Shown piece by piece: positions 54,574 through 64,000 of a DNA stretch of 64,000 bases (position 1 is the first letter of the stretch; every line of letters begins with the position of its first letter). The DNA comes from Rutstroemia sp. NJR-2017a BVV2 (taxonomy: Eukaryota; Ascomycota; Leotiomycetes; Helotiales; Rutstroemiaceae). The stretch covers positions 434,001 through 498,000 of the forward strand of contig NJPS01000059.1 of NCBI GenBank assembly GCA_002946415.1, given 5' to 3'. The notes under the pieces are model-generated. The model was given only the letters and a program-made list of their open reading frames with translations. It was not told the DNA's origin and ran no database searches. Position numbers and translations under genes: made by a program.

Positions 54574-56436
54574 ATGGCTATCCCTCTTCCTGCTCAGTTT
54601 ACCCCTCGGAATCGTATCTATGGGACTCTAAACCAGTACTTAGACCCAACAAGTCCATCTGCTCGAACAACAGGTGCTACATTTATTGCTTCATCTCCAT
54701 TACCCCAGCCAGGAGTACCCAATATCGACAACTGGTCACTTGAGATTGAGCAGGAGTTTGATGCTCGGTTGAACCGAGGGGAGGGTTCCAAGTTCATCCT
54801 AAGTGCTACGAAGCGTACGGATTATCGACGGTATCTATGGAATCCTAAAGCACCACCTATTGGAGACACAAAAGAAGCCATTGCTAGAGATCGAAGTACG
54901 AAAAATCTCTGTCTACGCAAGTTCGAGCTTCAGGATGACCAGGTCTACCGTAAGGCAGAGCTCAATAAGACTACAGGAGAGATGCTACCAGCTAGATACG
55001 CCGCTACATGGTCCGATGCCTTCGAAAACATCACCAGTACATATGAAGTACTATACCATTTCGCTGTCAACAAGACGTACAAACGTTTGAACACTCTGTA
55101 CTATGGGATTACTCGTGATGATGTTAAATAGGTACTGGATCGCTGTCGCCATTGCAATAAAGAAGCAACTCAAAAGGAGAAAGGCAAAGTGAAGCCGATC
55201 CTTTCCGAAGCACCAAGAGAGCGTATGTATCTTGATCTAATGGACTTTCGTGCTACCCCTGATGGGGAGTATTGTTGGATCTGGCAACTGAAATGTCATT
55301 ACTCGAGATATGTTTGGATCGAAGCACTCAAATCGAAGACCGCCAGGGAGGTTGCCGAGAAGCTACAGGAGTGGTATAATGAGAATGGACATTTCCCGAA
55401 CCTATGTTGTGATAATGGATCTGAGTTTAAAGGGGCAGTGGAAGACCTATACGCCAAGTACGACATCAACATCATTCATGGTGCAGCATACCACCCCGAA
55501 TCTCAGGGATCTGTGGAAGTCGCCAATAAAACCTTCAAAGCACGTCTACGTGCTGCTATAGCGCATCAAGGTCCTACTCAAGGCTGGGTACATCTTATCC
55601 CTCCTATTGCTTGGGTAATCAACACTACACGTCCTGAATCTCTCCCTCCTGGAGTTACTCCGTACGAGGTCTGGTTCGGCCGCAAACCCCCTCATATGCT
55701 CCCTCAAGTACTCCCTCAAGTGCCCCATCAAGTACTTGAAGAGGAGCAGCATGGCCATGAAGCGGAACAGGAAGCAGATGAGGAGGCAGATGAGGAGGTA
55801 GATGAGGAGGCAGATGAGGAGGTAGATAAGGGGGATGATAATCAGGAAGGGGATAATGAAGTGGAAGAGCCTACTCTTAATCAGCGAGTGACTGCCCATA
55901 TCAAGAAATCCAACACTAGCATGCTCAAGAAAAAGGGGGGCAAATCGATTCAGTACGAGCTACAGGAGGTTGCAACACTCAAAATCCCCCCTAAGCTGAC
56001 GGTTGGACCTGAGCTCCGTCGGCTACCAGTGAGAATCCTTGAGGTACAAGAGAAAGGCTACAGATTAGTCAGTCAGTACGGCGAGTTGACCTGCCTCCAT
56101 AGCTCAGGAGTACTCAACAAGCTCGCCTCTCAAGCCATTTACGCTGATCTTCCGACAACAGGTGCACTTAAGCTGAATATGCGAATCAGTTTGAACAAAG
56201 CTATACAGTTGATGAACAACAGGGGACCAGTAAGTGCTCGTCAGAAAGCTGGTCGAAGGGGGGAACAAGCCAAAAGAAAGGGGGATGGTACTAATACAAC
56301 TCAAGTACCGGCAAAAAGAAGTAAAGGTGATGGCGATAATAGCAGGGCAACTCTGGCGCCAGCGAGGGCTAAAGCTTGGGAGAATGTACCTATAAATAGT
56401 GGAGTAACCACTAGAGCAAGAGGTACGAAGATATAG
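54574..56436 (+). pseudogene. Integrase-type transposase of the Ginger-like element, with one internal TAG
   Basis: I start at the ATG at 54574 (MAIPLPAQFTPRNRIYG); an upstream in-frame ATG at 54454 would add a hydrophobic leader unlikely to be real. The frame is 620 codons, broken once by TAG at 55129-55131. Before it lies a zinc-binding-like segment completed after the stop by CRHCNKEA. The integrase core has acidic residues in MYLDLMDF, CCDNGSEF and HPESQGSVE; the last two are about 35 apart, as in gypsy integrases. An acidic run (EADEEADEEVDEEADEEVD) follows, then a small beta-rich module (LPVRILEVQEKGYRLVSQYG) like the end of KRBA2/Ginger2 integrases. Then there is a basic tail. The TAG context (AAA-TAG-GTA) fits a C-to-T change at a CpA site. 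Confidence 0.78.
55129..55131 (+). other. In-frame TAG in the transposase
   Basis: Reading continues in the same frame with VLDRCRHCNKEA, the second half of the zinc-binding motif, so the stop interrupts one protein. Confidence 0.75.
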
Positions 56437-56740
56437 TTGGATTCGGATCTCTTATTAATGTATTTGTACTCAAATAAATCTCATCTCAATCTTATATTCT
56501 TATAATCCTCACAATTGCCTAATTAGGAAGTTCAAAGTTTGTATGTACTATGCACCTTAACCTTAATCTCAGCCCAGCTTTTAGCTTATTCTTTGCATGA
56601 AGCTAACCTATTCGAACTTTTGAGGAGATTTAAAAAAGCTTCCTATAGAGCTATTGAGTCCGATAGGTCTATGGAGGTATCCCATAGGTCTATTGGACGT
56701 CCGCGGGGGCTGTTCTCCCATAGGCCTATAGGGTATTCCC

Positions 56741-56819
56741 ATAGGTCTATAGGACATCCCCATAGGCCTATAGGAAGCTCCTATAGGGCTATGGGAAAAT
56801 AGCCCCCTCGGAGGTACCA
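56741..56819 (-). repeat. Right terminal inverted repeat of the Ginger-like element
   Basis: Reverse complement matches the left repeat with a few substitutions and a one-base length difference. Further palindromes of the same type extend inward to about 56640. Confidence 0.8.
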
Positions 56820-57736
56820 GATCGACCCGGTGGAACGTGCTTCAGCCACAGATATGCTGTTTAAGCTTCTGCCAGAAGTTTACATGGCTTCCGATCCAGC
56901 AAGAGAGGCTGCAGCACCAGATAATACGCCCGAGATCCAGGCGTACAGCTACAATGAAGATCAAATAAAATTGGGGAGACGTCGCGTCCCAATAAGCTTT
57001 CCGAAGATGAAAGCTATGTAGAGGAATCCAGCAAAGAGCCTAGCAACCACAACTACTCCGAACGCGAGAGTAACATACGAAACGACGGTTTGAGAGTTGA
57101 GAGTCCACCGCGTCCCCAAAAGCGTTCCAGAGAGACGAGCGAGGAAAAGGAAAATGCCAAAAAGGCTAAGACCGACAACTACCCCGTATCCTCTAGAACA
57201 CGAACTGAAACCACAGAGACCGAACACGGAGAGGAAGTTGAGTCGTCCAGCATGAACGAAAGCTTTCCTAGTCGTTCGCAATCAACTCAGCAGAACCTGT
57301 CGATCCGCGGCAAGCCACCAAACGCGGGCAGATAACGGAGAAAGATAATTAATGCGGTACGACACCCAGTCGTACTCCGCGCTTGGCTTCACAGCTCTGG
57401 GGGTGGGGAGGGGGGATGGCTGGATTTTAATTTCTCGTTAGATTACGTGCAATTATTTGGTTTGGATGTCTCTTGGGCGGATCACCTCTCGTTTGCATCT
57501 GAATGTATATTTGAATTTGCGTATCTACCACATCTCGATGTTCCTTGGCATCAAAACTTTCGCTTACTTTCTCGTCGATACAAAGGATGTGGGATGTCTT
57601 TATTCCTCTCGCTTACACACACTCTCTCTCCTCCTTCTTCAGTTTCACGCGTTGTTTTGGTTTTCTTTCTCGTTGATGGACATATCTTCTTCTCTTATTT
57701 CATGTCAATGGAGTTAGTTAGAAGTACAAATGGGTG

Positions 57737-57802
57737 GATTGGCACATGGATAGATGGATACATGGATAGGTGGATGGATATATGGATGGATAGACATATG
57801 GA
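57737..57802. repeat. GGATA/TGGA microsatellite
   Basis: Imperfect repeats of ATGGATAGATGG / ATGGATAGGTGG type over about 65 bases. Confidence 0.75.
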
Positions 57803-60629
57803 CACAGATTGGCGAGCGAGTTGTTCAGTTGTTTTACTTTTTCTCGTTCAGGGTTCAATTAAACTGTGTTTTATGATGCAATGCATTAACTACAGTGTAA
57901 AGGGGTTTTCTTAGCAGGTTACTTCAATATAGAATTGGTTGATATTTTTCAAAAGGCGTGTATATTTCTTCGCGGGCGATGATCCTCAACTCAATCTTCC
58001 ACTGATTTAAGTGATTTACAGGTTCTCCCTTCCCCCTTCTTCTATATATTGCAGATTCCTTACTCCTAACTGTGATGTAGATAGTACAGCCACTTGGCAT
58101 TCTTCGGAACATAGCACTTGATGCTTTCCCTACTTATATCCTTGGAGTTGGGTCACTCCTCACAAGCTGTCTTCAGTTTCACTACTAGGCGAGGGGCTTC
58201 GGTGATAAACTCGTCCCTACGTCCAAAGAGTCTCGATCACATGTCTCTTGCTACTTGGTGGTAATACATGTTCGCACGGGGAATGAGTGGTGTCTTTTGA
58301 CTTCCTAGAGGACCCCCGCTCTGATGATGAGGAAAGTTCTGCTGGGTTACCATTCTCGTAGGCCTCTTCTGACTTTGAGATCTGCCACCACTGTAAATCC
58401 GTCGTCAAGTTCGAATTTTTCCTCTGATCATTTGCTAGAGGTCTTACATTCTTTCATCTCATTCAGGCATCTTACACCCCTCCAGTGCCCCATGTATCCA
58501 CCCCGCCTTTCCCATCTGCCTTGCACACTTTCATTCGCCTTCATGTTGATTTTGGACGCACTTGCTACAACACCTCAGCAATCAGCAGTATCCGCATACA
58601 TTTGCACTCCGCTGCAACCCAATACACAAGTTGGTGATATCGGGGCGTACTTCATATTCGCCGACGGGCCTGTTGTTCGACCTCCACCACGCTCCCAGTC
58701 CTGATCTTCAGCCTCCATGGAAGCATATCAGTTATTTTGGCATTAAAAGCTCCAGAATAAATTGTGCTACCTCTGTTTAGAAACTATACCTTTGGTTCTT
58801 TCGAGTCATCATGTGCCCATATGATGTCCTCACATACTCTCACTTCTTCCCTGTTCTCTCTTCCCTCCCAAGCATCTTACCATCACTGATATCTGCGCCA
58901 CCAAAATCCCACATTCGACTCAACAACCACCTCATACGCTCTCTAACCTTGCCTTAATTTAGCGAGTCCATCACAGCAGCCACATCGCTACCCTTCGCTA
59001 CAAATTGCTGCATATGTGGTTTGATTTGGCAGATTCTCATTCTCATTCTCCAGGGCGTAATACCACCACTAAGCAAACCTTATCAAACATCTCCGACTTC
59101 ACACTGATGCTTCTTTCTTGCTTTTGCTCAGCTATCGTAAGTGTTGAACACAAGATCAGAAGTACGTTTATTTGAGTGAATGGATGTAATGGTTTCAATC
59201 CGTGGTGTTGGTCTTGGCTCTTCGTTTGCGACATCGTGGAGTGGTATATCACGTTATGGGAGAGTGATGTTGGCATCATTATCGTTCTCTAGACTGCAAT
59301 CTACAGGAGAGTTGTGGTTGTGATGCTTGTATGTTACTGTCTGTAGGTTTCTGGATATGCTGCAATATATCATGACATCGCCCCTGCTTGAGCGGTCCTC
59401 AGCTGTGATTGATGCACCAGACCAAGAAGGATATGAGAATAAATATGAATTCTCATACAAATTCAATCCATCTCCGAACCGCAGTAAAGATGATTCAACG
59501 GTTCTGGGAATTCTCGAGGGATTGAGTCAGTCCTTGGCCTTTCTTCAACATGAATATAGAACCAAGAGTGGTAACCAAGTGCGAGTAACCACTAATATAG
59601 TTTTGAGAACGAAAAGTCTGTATGTATAATTGGAACGGCCCGCGTTTATTAGTAGACTTCCAGAGAATGGACCATCGGTAGGATTTGCGGGACAGGAGTA
59701 TGGTCGATGATATGGTGGAAGGAGATTGAGGTTAGGATGGATGGATCTCCAAGTTTAGTGTGAACAATCGTTTCGTGAGTGAGTGTTCTATTTATACATG
59801 AATTCCATGGCGGCGAATGAGCTGTGAAGACGGAAGAACTAGCGAGGTATTGAGTGGAGGTAGTTTTGTTCTGGGCAGACTTCTCGGTCGGTGTCGGGAG
59901 TATGTATACCGAGACTCATCAAGCCAGCAGCCACTACTCTACCCACTCAGCCTCCAACTACCGCACTATTCTTCCTCACGTCAAGTCCAATACTAGGTAT
60001 CATGAAGCTTTTTAACCACATCCCAATCTCACTACAAGCGTTCACACAACAGCCATTTAAATGATTGAAAGTCATTATATCATTCGTTCTCATCAAAGAA
60101 ACTGATAAATAAACATCAAGCCTCCCTACGAATGGCCACCCATCTTCTACTCTGTATCCAATCTGCAGTTGACAAACATCCACTGCTGCGACCTCGTCGA
60201 AGAACAAATGCCTAACTAAAACTCCTTTTCATGCAAAAAAAAATGTGACGGTTTCTCATCTCATCTTCCAACACACCGCGCTATAGAAGTCCGTCTCCGA
60301 GCCAAATCGAGATAGCTGTGCTGATTGAGGTTTGAGGAGAATGCGTGTGCGGAGAAAGAGAGATAGGAATGAGAAGGGTTTCAGTGCTGTATGCTGTTAA
60401 TATATTCCTACACTATACGAAGCGAAATGACTGCACATACTTTGCAGCACGAGCATTCCTTCGTGCAAGTCTCAGACAAGCCATGAACGCAGCAAGTGCA
60501 AGGCTCCATGATGAAGATGAGGGACTAGGAATAGATGTATCGCTGGGAAAGAATTTTTTTTTTGTATGACTTGACTTTTTATCGAAATGAACTTTCAAAT
60601 TTGATGTCTTGGACTGATGATGGCCGAGG

Positions 60630-60655
60630 AAAGAAAGGAAAGAAAGGAAAGAAAG
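60630..60655. repeat. (GAAAG)n microsatellite
   Basis: Consecutive GAAAGGAAAGAAAGG units over about 26 bases. Confidence 0.7.
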
Positions 60656-61720
60656 CTGTGACAGGATATTATACTTATAGCAATCACCATCACACCCCAC
60701 CGAGACGAAGGTGGGAGCACGAAGCACACTAGGAGACTTGATATAGAGGTTCATTTGGAAGAAGCCATGGTGGCGGGGATTATTCGGCGTGAACGAAACG
60801 AATATGTCGATTCATTACACAGCATGTGGGAGTATGCAGATGATCAAGCGTCCTTCAATGAGATGGCTCGAAACATAGCATACCGAAAAAGCAATTGGTG
60901 TATCGTTTTCCACCACTTTCCCGTGCTTACGGGCGATATCTCCGCTGCAAATCGGCAGAATTTTGTCGAGAGCAGACGACGACATGTGTCGTACGAAACG
61001 ACAAGCAGTGGTTGGGAAGGGCTGCAACTACAACCCGATGAAGTCAGGAAATATGACCTATCTGTTCTTGGGCAGCGACGGGGAGGTTGAGACTAGGCCG
61101 GCGGAAGGCATGGTTGATAGATAAGGAAACTTGGAAGACGTGGCTGTGATGCTGTGGAGGCTTGTCAGAGAAGAAATGATGGACGAGAAAGGTCGATGCG
61201 GGATGAGATCTCGAGCTGAAAAAATTACAGGCGAGAAGTAGAGTTATGGGAAGTGCCGTCAGTTGATCATTCGCCACTATGATTCCATGGGAGGAGATCT
61301 GGGAGATGCTCGAGAATGCATCGGGAACGGGTAGGACAACGATATACACGTATTTAGGTAGTAAGCACATCGCGATCGACTGCGACGGAATCACGGTCAC
61401 GATAAGAAGCGGAATGAGTCCGCCTGTCACTATAAATGTCTGCACAGAAGCAAATTATCTCCTCGTGTCAACTTTAAATTGATAACAATGTACCCGGATG
61501 TATCACAGTATCTCTCCGTCCCATCAGCGTATCAAATCCATACTTCCACAACCATCCCGTCTGCCCCAAATAACCATAATACGTCCGTCAAGAATTCGAG
61601 ATCAACCGCCCAAAAAGGTCCATATTGCAATGCGTCGATGAATCGAAAAAGATGTGGCAAGAGAAGATGGTCAAGACTTCAAGGAAAGGCCATGGAAAAT
61701 ATGGTGGTTTGGAAGTAGCT

Positions 61721-61875
61721 CTAGCATTTGCATTCGCCTGGTTTACATCCGCCTATTGAGAAAATGTCAGTCTCACTTTGTTCCGGGTATGATCGATATT
61801 CGCCAACGCGCTGCAGGAATTTAGGAACTTACAGCTCTCGCCACATGCACATGAAGTAGAACCACAGTCTCCCAT
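61721..61875 (-). CDS. Metallothionein, 24 residues, one intron
   Basis: Exon 1 is 61875-61833 and exon 2 is 61752-61721, joined across an 80-bp intron (GTAAGT donor, CAATAG acceptor). The product is 24 residues with seven Cys: it begins MGDCGSTSCACGESC and ends with CxC, Pro-Gly and a last CKC. Start, length, the MGDCG opening and seven Cys in CxC / CxxxC spacing match the Neurospora-type copper metallothioneins. Such proteins bind Cu(I) through all their Cys and buffer copper in the cytosol. Too short for ORF callers. Chance splicing of two Cys-rich scraps is the alternative, but phase, donor, acceptor and motif all agree. Typical expression is copper-induced; no metal-response motif was identified. 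Confidence 0.82.
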
Positions 61876-64000
61876 TATGACTAGTAGTTGCTTTGTGTTG
61901 TGGTGTGTTTGGGTGCTTGTTGATGAGTTGCTGTTGAGATTCGATTTGCGTTTGTTCGTGGTTGAGAAGAGCTAAACACAAAGAGGGGAACTGAGCCTCT
62001 TAAGTACCTTCAAGATCTTATCTGCCAGGATACTTCGCCCGTATTCCATTAGTCATTCGGATACCAGCATGACCAATGAGAAGAAGAAAGGTGCGTTCTT
62101 TGTGCGCAGTTCACCTATATGCTGAGCGCTTTGTGCGGCGTATAGTCTTACAGCGGGGTCATCTTTCCCACTTGAAAAGAGGGGTCAAGGAGAACTGGGT
62201 GGTGGAGCAGTCGGCAGCCAATCAACAAATTACAAGAAGTTTCACCTGAGGGGGGATGATCGGCTATACTCGTTTAGGATCTAGATTGCAAAGGGTCCAT
62301 GTCTAGTATCAATTCCCGAAGCAAAGAGAACCACTACACGACCGCGACCCGTCCTCGTTTCTAATCACAAGCATCTATCACAAGAGTCTTGAAGTCAAGC
62401 TCTAGAAGTGAATTATCGATAAGCTCGCTGAAGATATTCTGGAAAGTCTAAGCCTTCCGCTGTCTAAGTGAAAGTGCACGCTAAGATTTCAATTCGATGT
62501 CTGATGAACATCAATACGCTCTGCGGTGCCCCCTTCACCAATCGCTAGATATGCAGTATTGTACATAGAGAGTGTCATGCATACAAGCAAGTATTGTTGC
62601 TTTTGCCCATCGGCAAAACGTGCCACCAGCCAATTAAAAAGTGCTCACTCTCTCGATTGCAAGATACGGTACGGTGGCGTTGCTACCATTCGAGCCGTCA
62701 GGGAGGACATATGAGCAGGATTTTCTTCTTCCATTCATTCAGTGAACTGCTTTGTATGACGAGCCTGCCCGTTTCACCTATTAGATCACTGCTTCACAAT
62801 CGTCTGGTCCGTAGGATCGGCGTAAACCGACACGGCTTGTGTATGTGCTCTTACGTGATGGATGAATGATGCTAGGGAGCGGGATATGCCCTTTAGAAAG
62901 TTCTTCTGTGCTTTTCCGTGGCTCTAGATTTTTCTACAAAGTATACAACAGATAACTAGAATCGTCGGAACTTTTCTCGGGATACTTCAAACTCTATACC
63001 CCCACGTCGGCTTGGCTAGGTTGAAGTCACATGGGGATACTAGAATGTATGTTCTGCGAGCTTGCACACGTTACAGCCCGCAGTTTGCGAAGATGCCGTT
63101 AATTATTCATTACTGGGGCTATCATTGCCATTTTCATCGTGATTCGACTCGTTCGAACTGTGTTGAATTAGCTCGAAGTCATGTGATTATTCTTGTCAGT
63201 CTAACATCTCTCTCGATGCCGAGTGGTAGATTCTTCCCGCGAGAACTTTCATGTACTAAATCTTGGGAAGCCTTTCGAGTGACTATTCGTAGTTCATGAA
63301 GGAGCGTCGTGTCCAAATAGCTCATCGTAATGCATTGTGTTTCGCCTGAGCAGTCCACGTTGCACATGACGTATAACCCGAGATAGCATCCGCTTGCACA
63401 CACAGTTGGGTTGTGTTGGTTACTACGAAGAACAACGAATGTAATAGGATAGGTAAACTGACTTCATCGAAGTTATCGTGTTCGTGGAAACAAATTCCCG
63501 ATATGCCACCTCATTCCTAGTTCCTAGAATTGCGTTAATGAAGCTCGAGAGAGCTCTGCAAGGTGTTGTATACTCTGCGGCAGCGACACAGGTCGGAAGA
63601 GACATACATTGTTGCTGGAAACTTTGTTCAACCATGTTACTTGTTTTCTCCCTAGTCTTAATGAGACCAAATCGAGCGAGGAAGTCCTATGCAGCATGGC
63701 TGGCTGCGTTCTAGTCTACCAAGTATGTTCAGCCAGCCCCTCAAACCGGGGAACGTCGTTCTAGAACGACAGTTTGCAGCTGTCTTACAGTAGAGATGAT
63801 GGCCATCTGCGCAAGGATCCCCCCATGAACCTCGCGAGGGCTTCTTCCCTGTTCTCTCCGCTTGCGATACAGTCAGATCGGTGCGAAGTCATTTGATCTG
63901 AACTTCACCCAAGACTAGATAACAGTTACTCAAGAGCTGGTTAAAGTATTACTAATAGCTTTAAGAACCAGAAATTGAGAGATGATGTTCCCATGAATAA
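61876..64000. other. Metallothionein promoter side and gene-poor end of window
   Basis: No recognised gene. The first ~200 bp should hold the metallothionein promoter and leader. Remaining short frames have no domain. Confidence 0.4.

Larger units (their letters stand above)
54202..56819 (+). mobile_element. Ginger-like DNA transposon (integrase-type transposase, ~78-bp TIRs)
   Basis: The left end TGGTACCTCCGAGGGGGTTA and the right end, read in reverse complement as TGGTACCTCCGAGGGGGCTA, match over about 78 bases with few mismatches. GATC flanks both sides (54198-54201 and 56820-56823). Counting GATC once restores the host kinase frame, so it is a 4-bp target duplication and not part of the element. 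Inside is one gene with a retroviral/gypsy-type integrase core and no reverse transcriptase, Gag or LTR. That is the definition of Ginger-type elements. The ends are rich in CCTATAGG/CCCATAGG palindromes. Confidence 0.82.
53069..57335 (+). pseudogene. Protein kinase pseudogene split by a transposon
   Basis: The relic starts around 53069 (start uncertain) with a non-catalytic segment, then TAA at 53420-53422 in the frame of the kinase domain. Next come GGGAFGMVYECR (P-loop) and MAVKIV (Lys). A 56-bp intron at 53621-53676 is placed so that a HPHVVRFL-type junction forms. Then HRDIKPANIL, DFGLSKG and DIYSLYITL. The APE motif reads APK. At 54202 the gene is interrupted by a 2618-bp element; the domain resumes after it at 56824 with DPVERASATDML, in frame once the 4-bp duplication is counted once. 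Beyond ~56960 the reading frame shifts, and a disordered Lys/Glu/Ser-rich tail (RPQKRSRETSEEKENAKKA) runs to 57335. So there are a stop, an insertion and a frameshift; the gene is dead as read. Confidence 0.8.
57336..61720. other. Gene-poor stretch of 4.4 kb
   Basis: No supported gene. It holds an (ATGGATA)n-like microsatellite at about 57737-57802 and a (GAAAG)n stretch at about 60630-60655. The frame 60755-61090 (starting MEEAMVAGIIRRERNEYVDS) has protein-like composition, but nothing recognisable around it. Confidence 0.4.

Noticed and set aside
54202..56819. LTR retrotransposon, because the element starts TG, ends CA and has a 4-bp duplication with a gypsy-type integrase
   Set aside because: The ends are inverted, not direct, repeats, and there is no reverse transcriptase, RNase H, Gag or primer-binding site.
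57447..57914. 155-residue plus-strand reading frame
   Set aside because: A large part is a translated microsatellite and the rest has no coherent composition.

Overview
The window reads as nuclear DNA of a filamentous ascomycete (Pezizomycotina). The genes carry short GT...AG introns of 46-149 bp, there is a hybrid PKS-NRPS gene cluster, and one repeat copy carries RIP-like nonsense changes. The class is not certain. Leotiomycetes is my guess from the style of the orphan genes, and that guess is inference.

Layout. 1-610 is the 3' end of an assimilatory nitrite reductase gene. 1.3-10.6 kb holds four orphan, mostly disordered fungal proteins. 10.6-16.3 kb is gene-poor. 16.3-21.1 kb holds one orphan gene and a divergent housekeeping pair: UBC6-like E2 (minus strand) and SAM50 (plus strand). 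Both gene models can be built exon by exon.

21.9-48.6 kb is a secondary-metabolite cluster. It contains a 12.4-kb PKS-NRPS (KS-AT-DH-MT-KR-ACP-C-A-T-R, minus strand), a small lipocalin-like protein, a CghA/Fsa2/CcsF-type Diels-Alderase, a trans-acting enoyl reductase gene that encodes two complete ER units in one reading frame, a Zn2Cys6 regulator, an MFS exporter, a small membrane protein and a Fus2/CcsE-type alpha/beta hydrolase. PKS-NRPS + trans-ER + hydrolase + Diels-Alderase is the four-gene core known from cytochalasan-type pathways. No P450 or flavin monooxygenase is visible. Six of the eight genes are arranged as three divergent pairs, and each shared promoter carries a copy of CCGACCGA, a candidate regulator site. 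Two single-base lesions stand out: a one-base frameshift in the C domain and an in-frame TGA in the tandem ER gene. The cluster may be a recent pseudocluster in this strain, or the sequence may contain errors.

48.6-57.3 kb is repeat-rich. It has a 272-bp MITE, a gene for a duplicated W-rich orphan protein, and a protein-kinase pseudogene split by a 2618-bp Ginger-like DNA transposon. That element has a gypsy-type integrase ORF, roughly 78-bp terminal inverted repeats and a 4-bp GATC target duplication. 57.3-64 kb is nearly empty apart from a 24-residue metallothionein gene with one intron.
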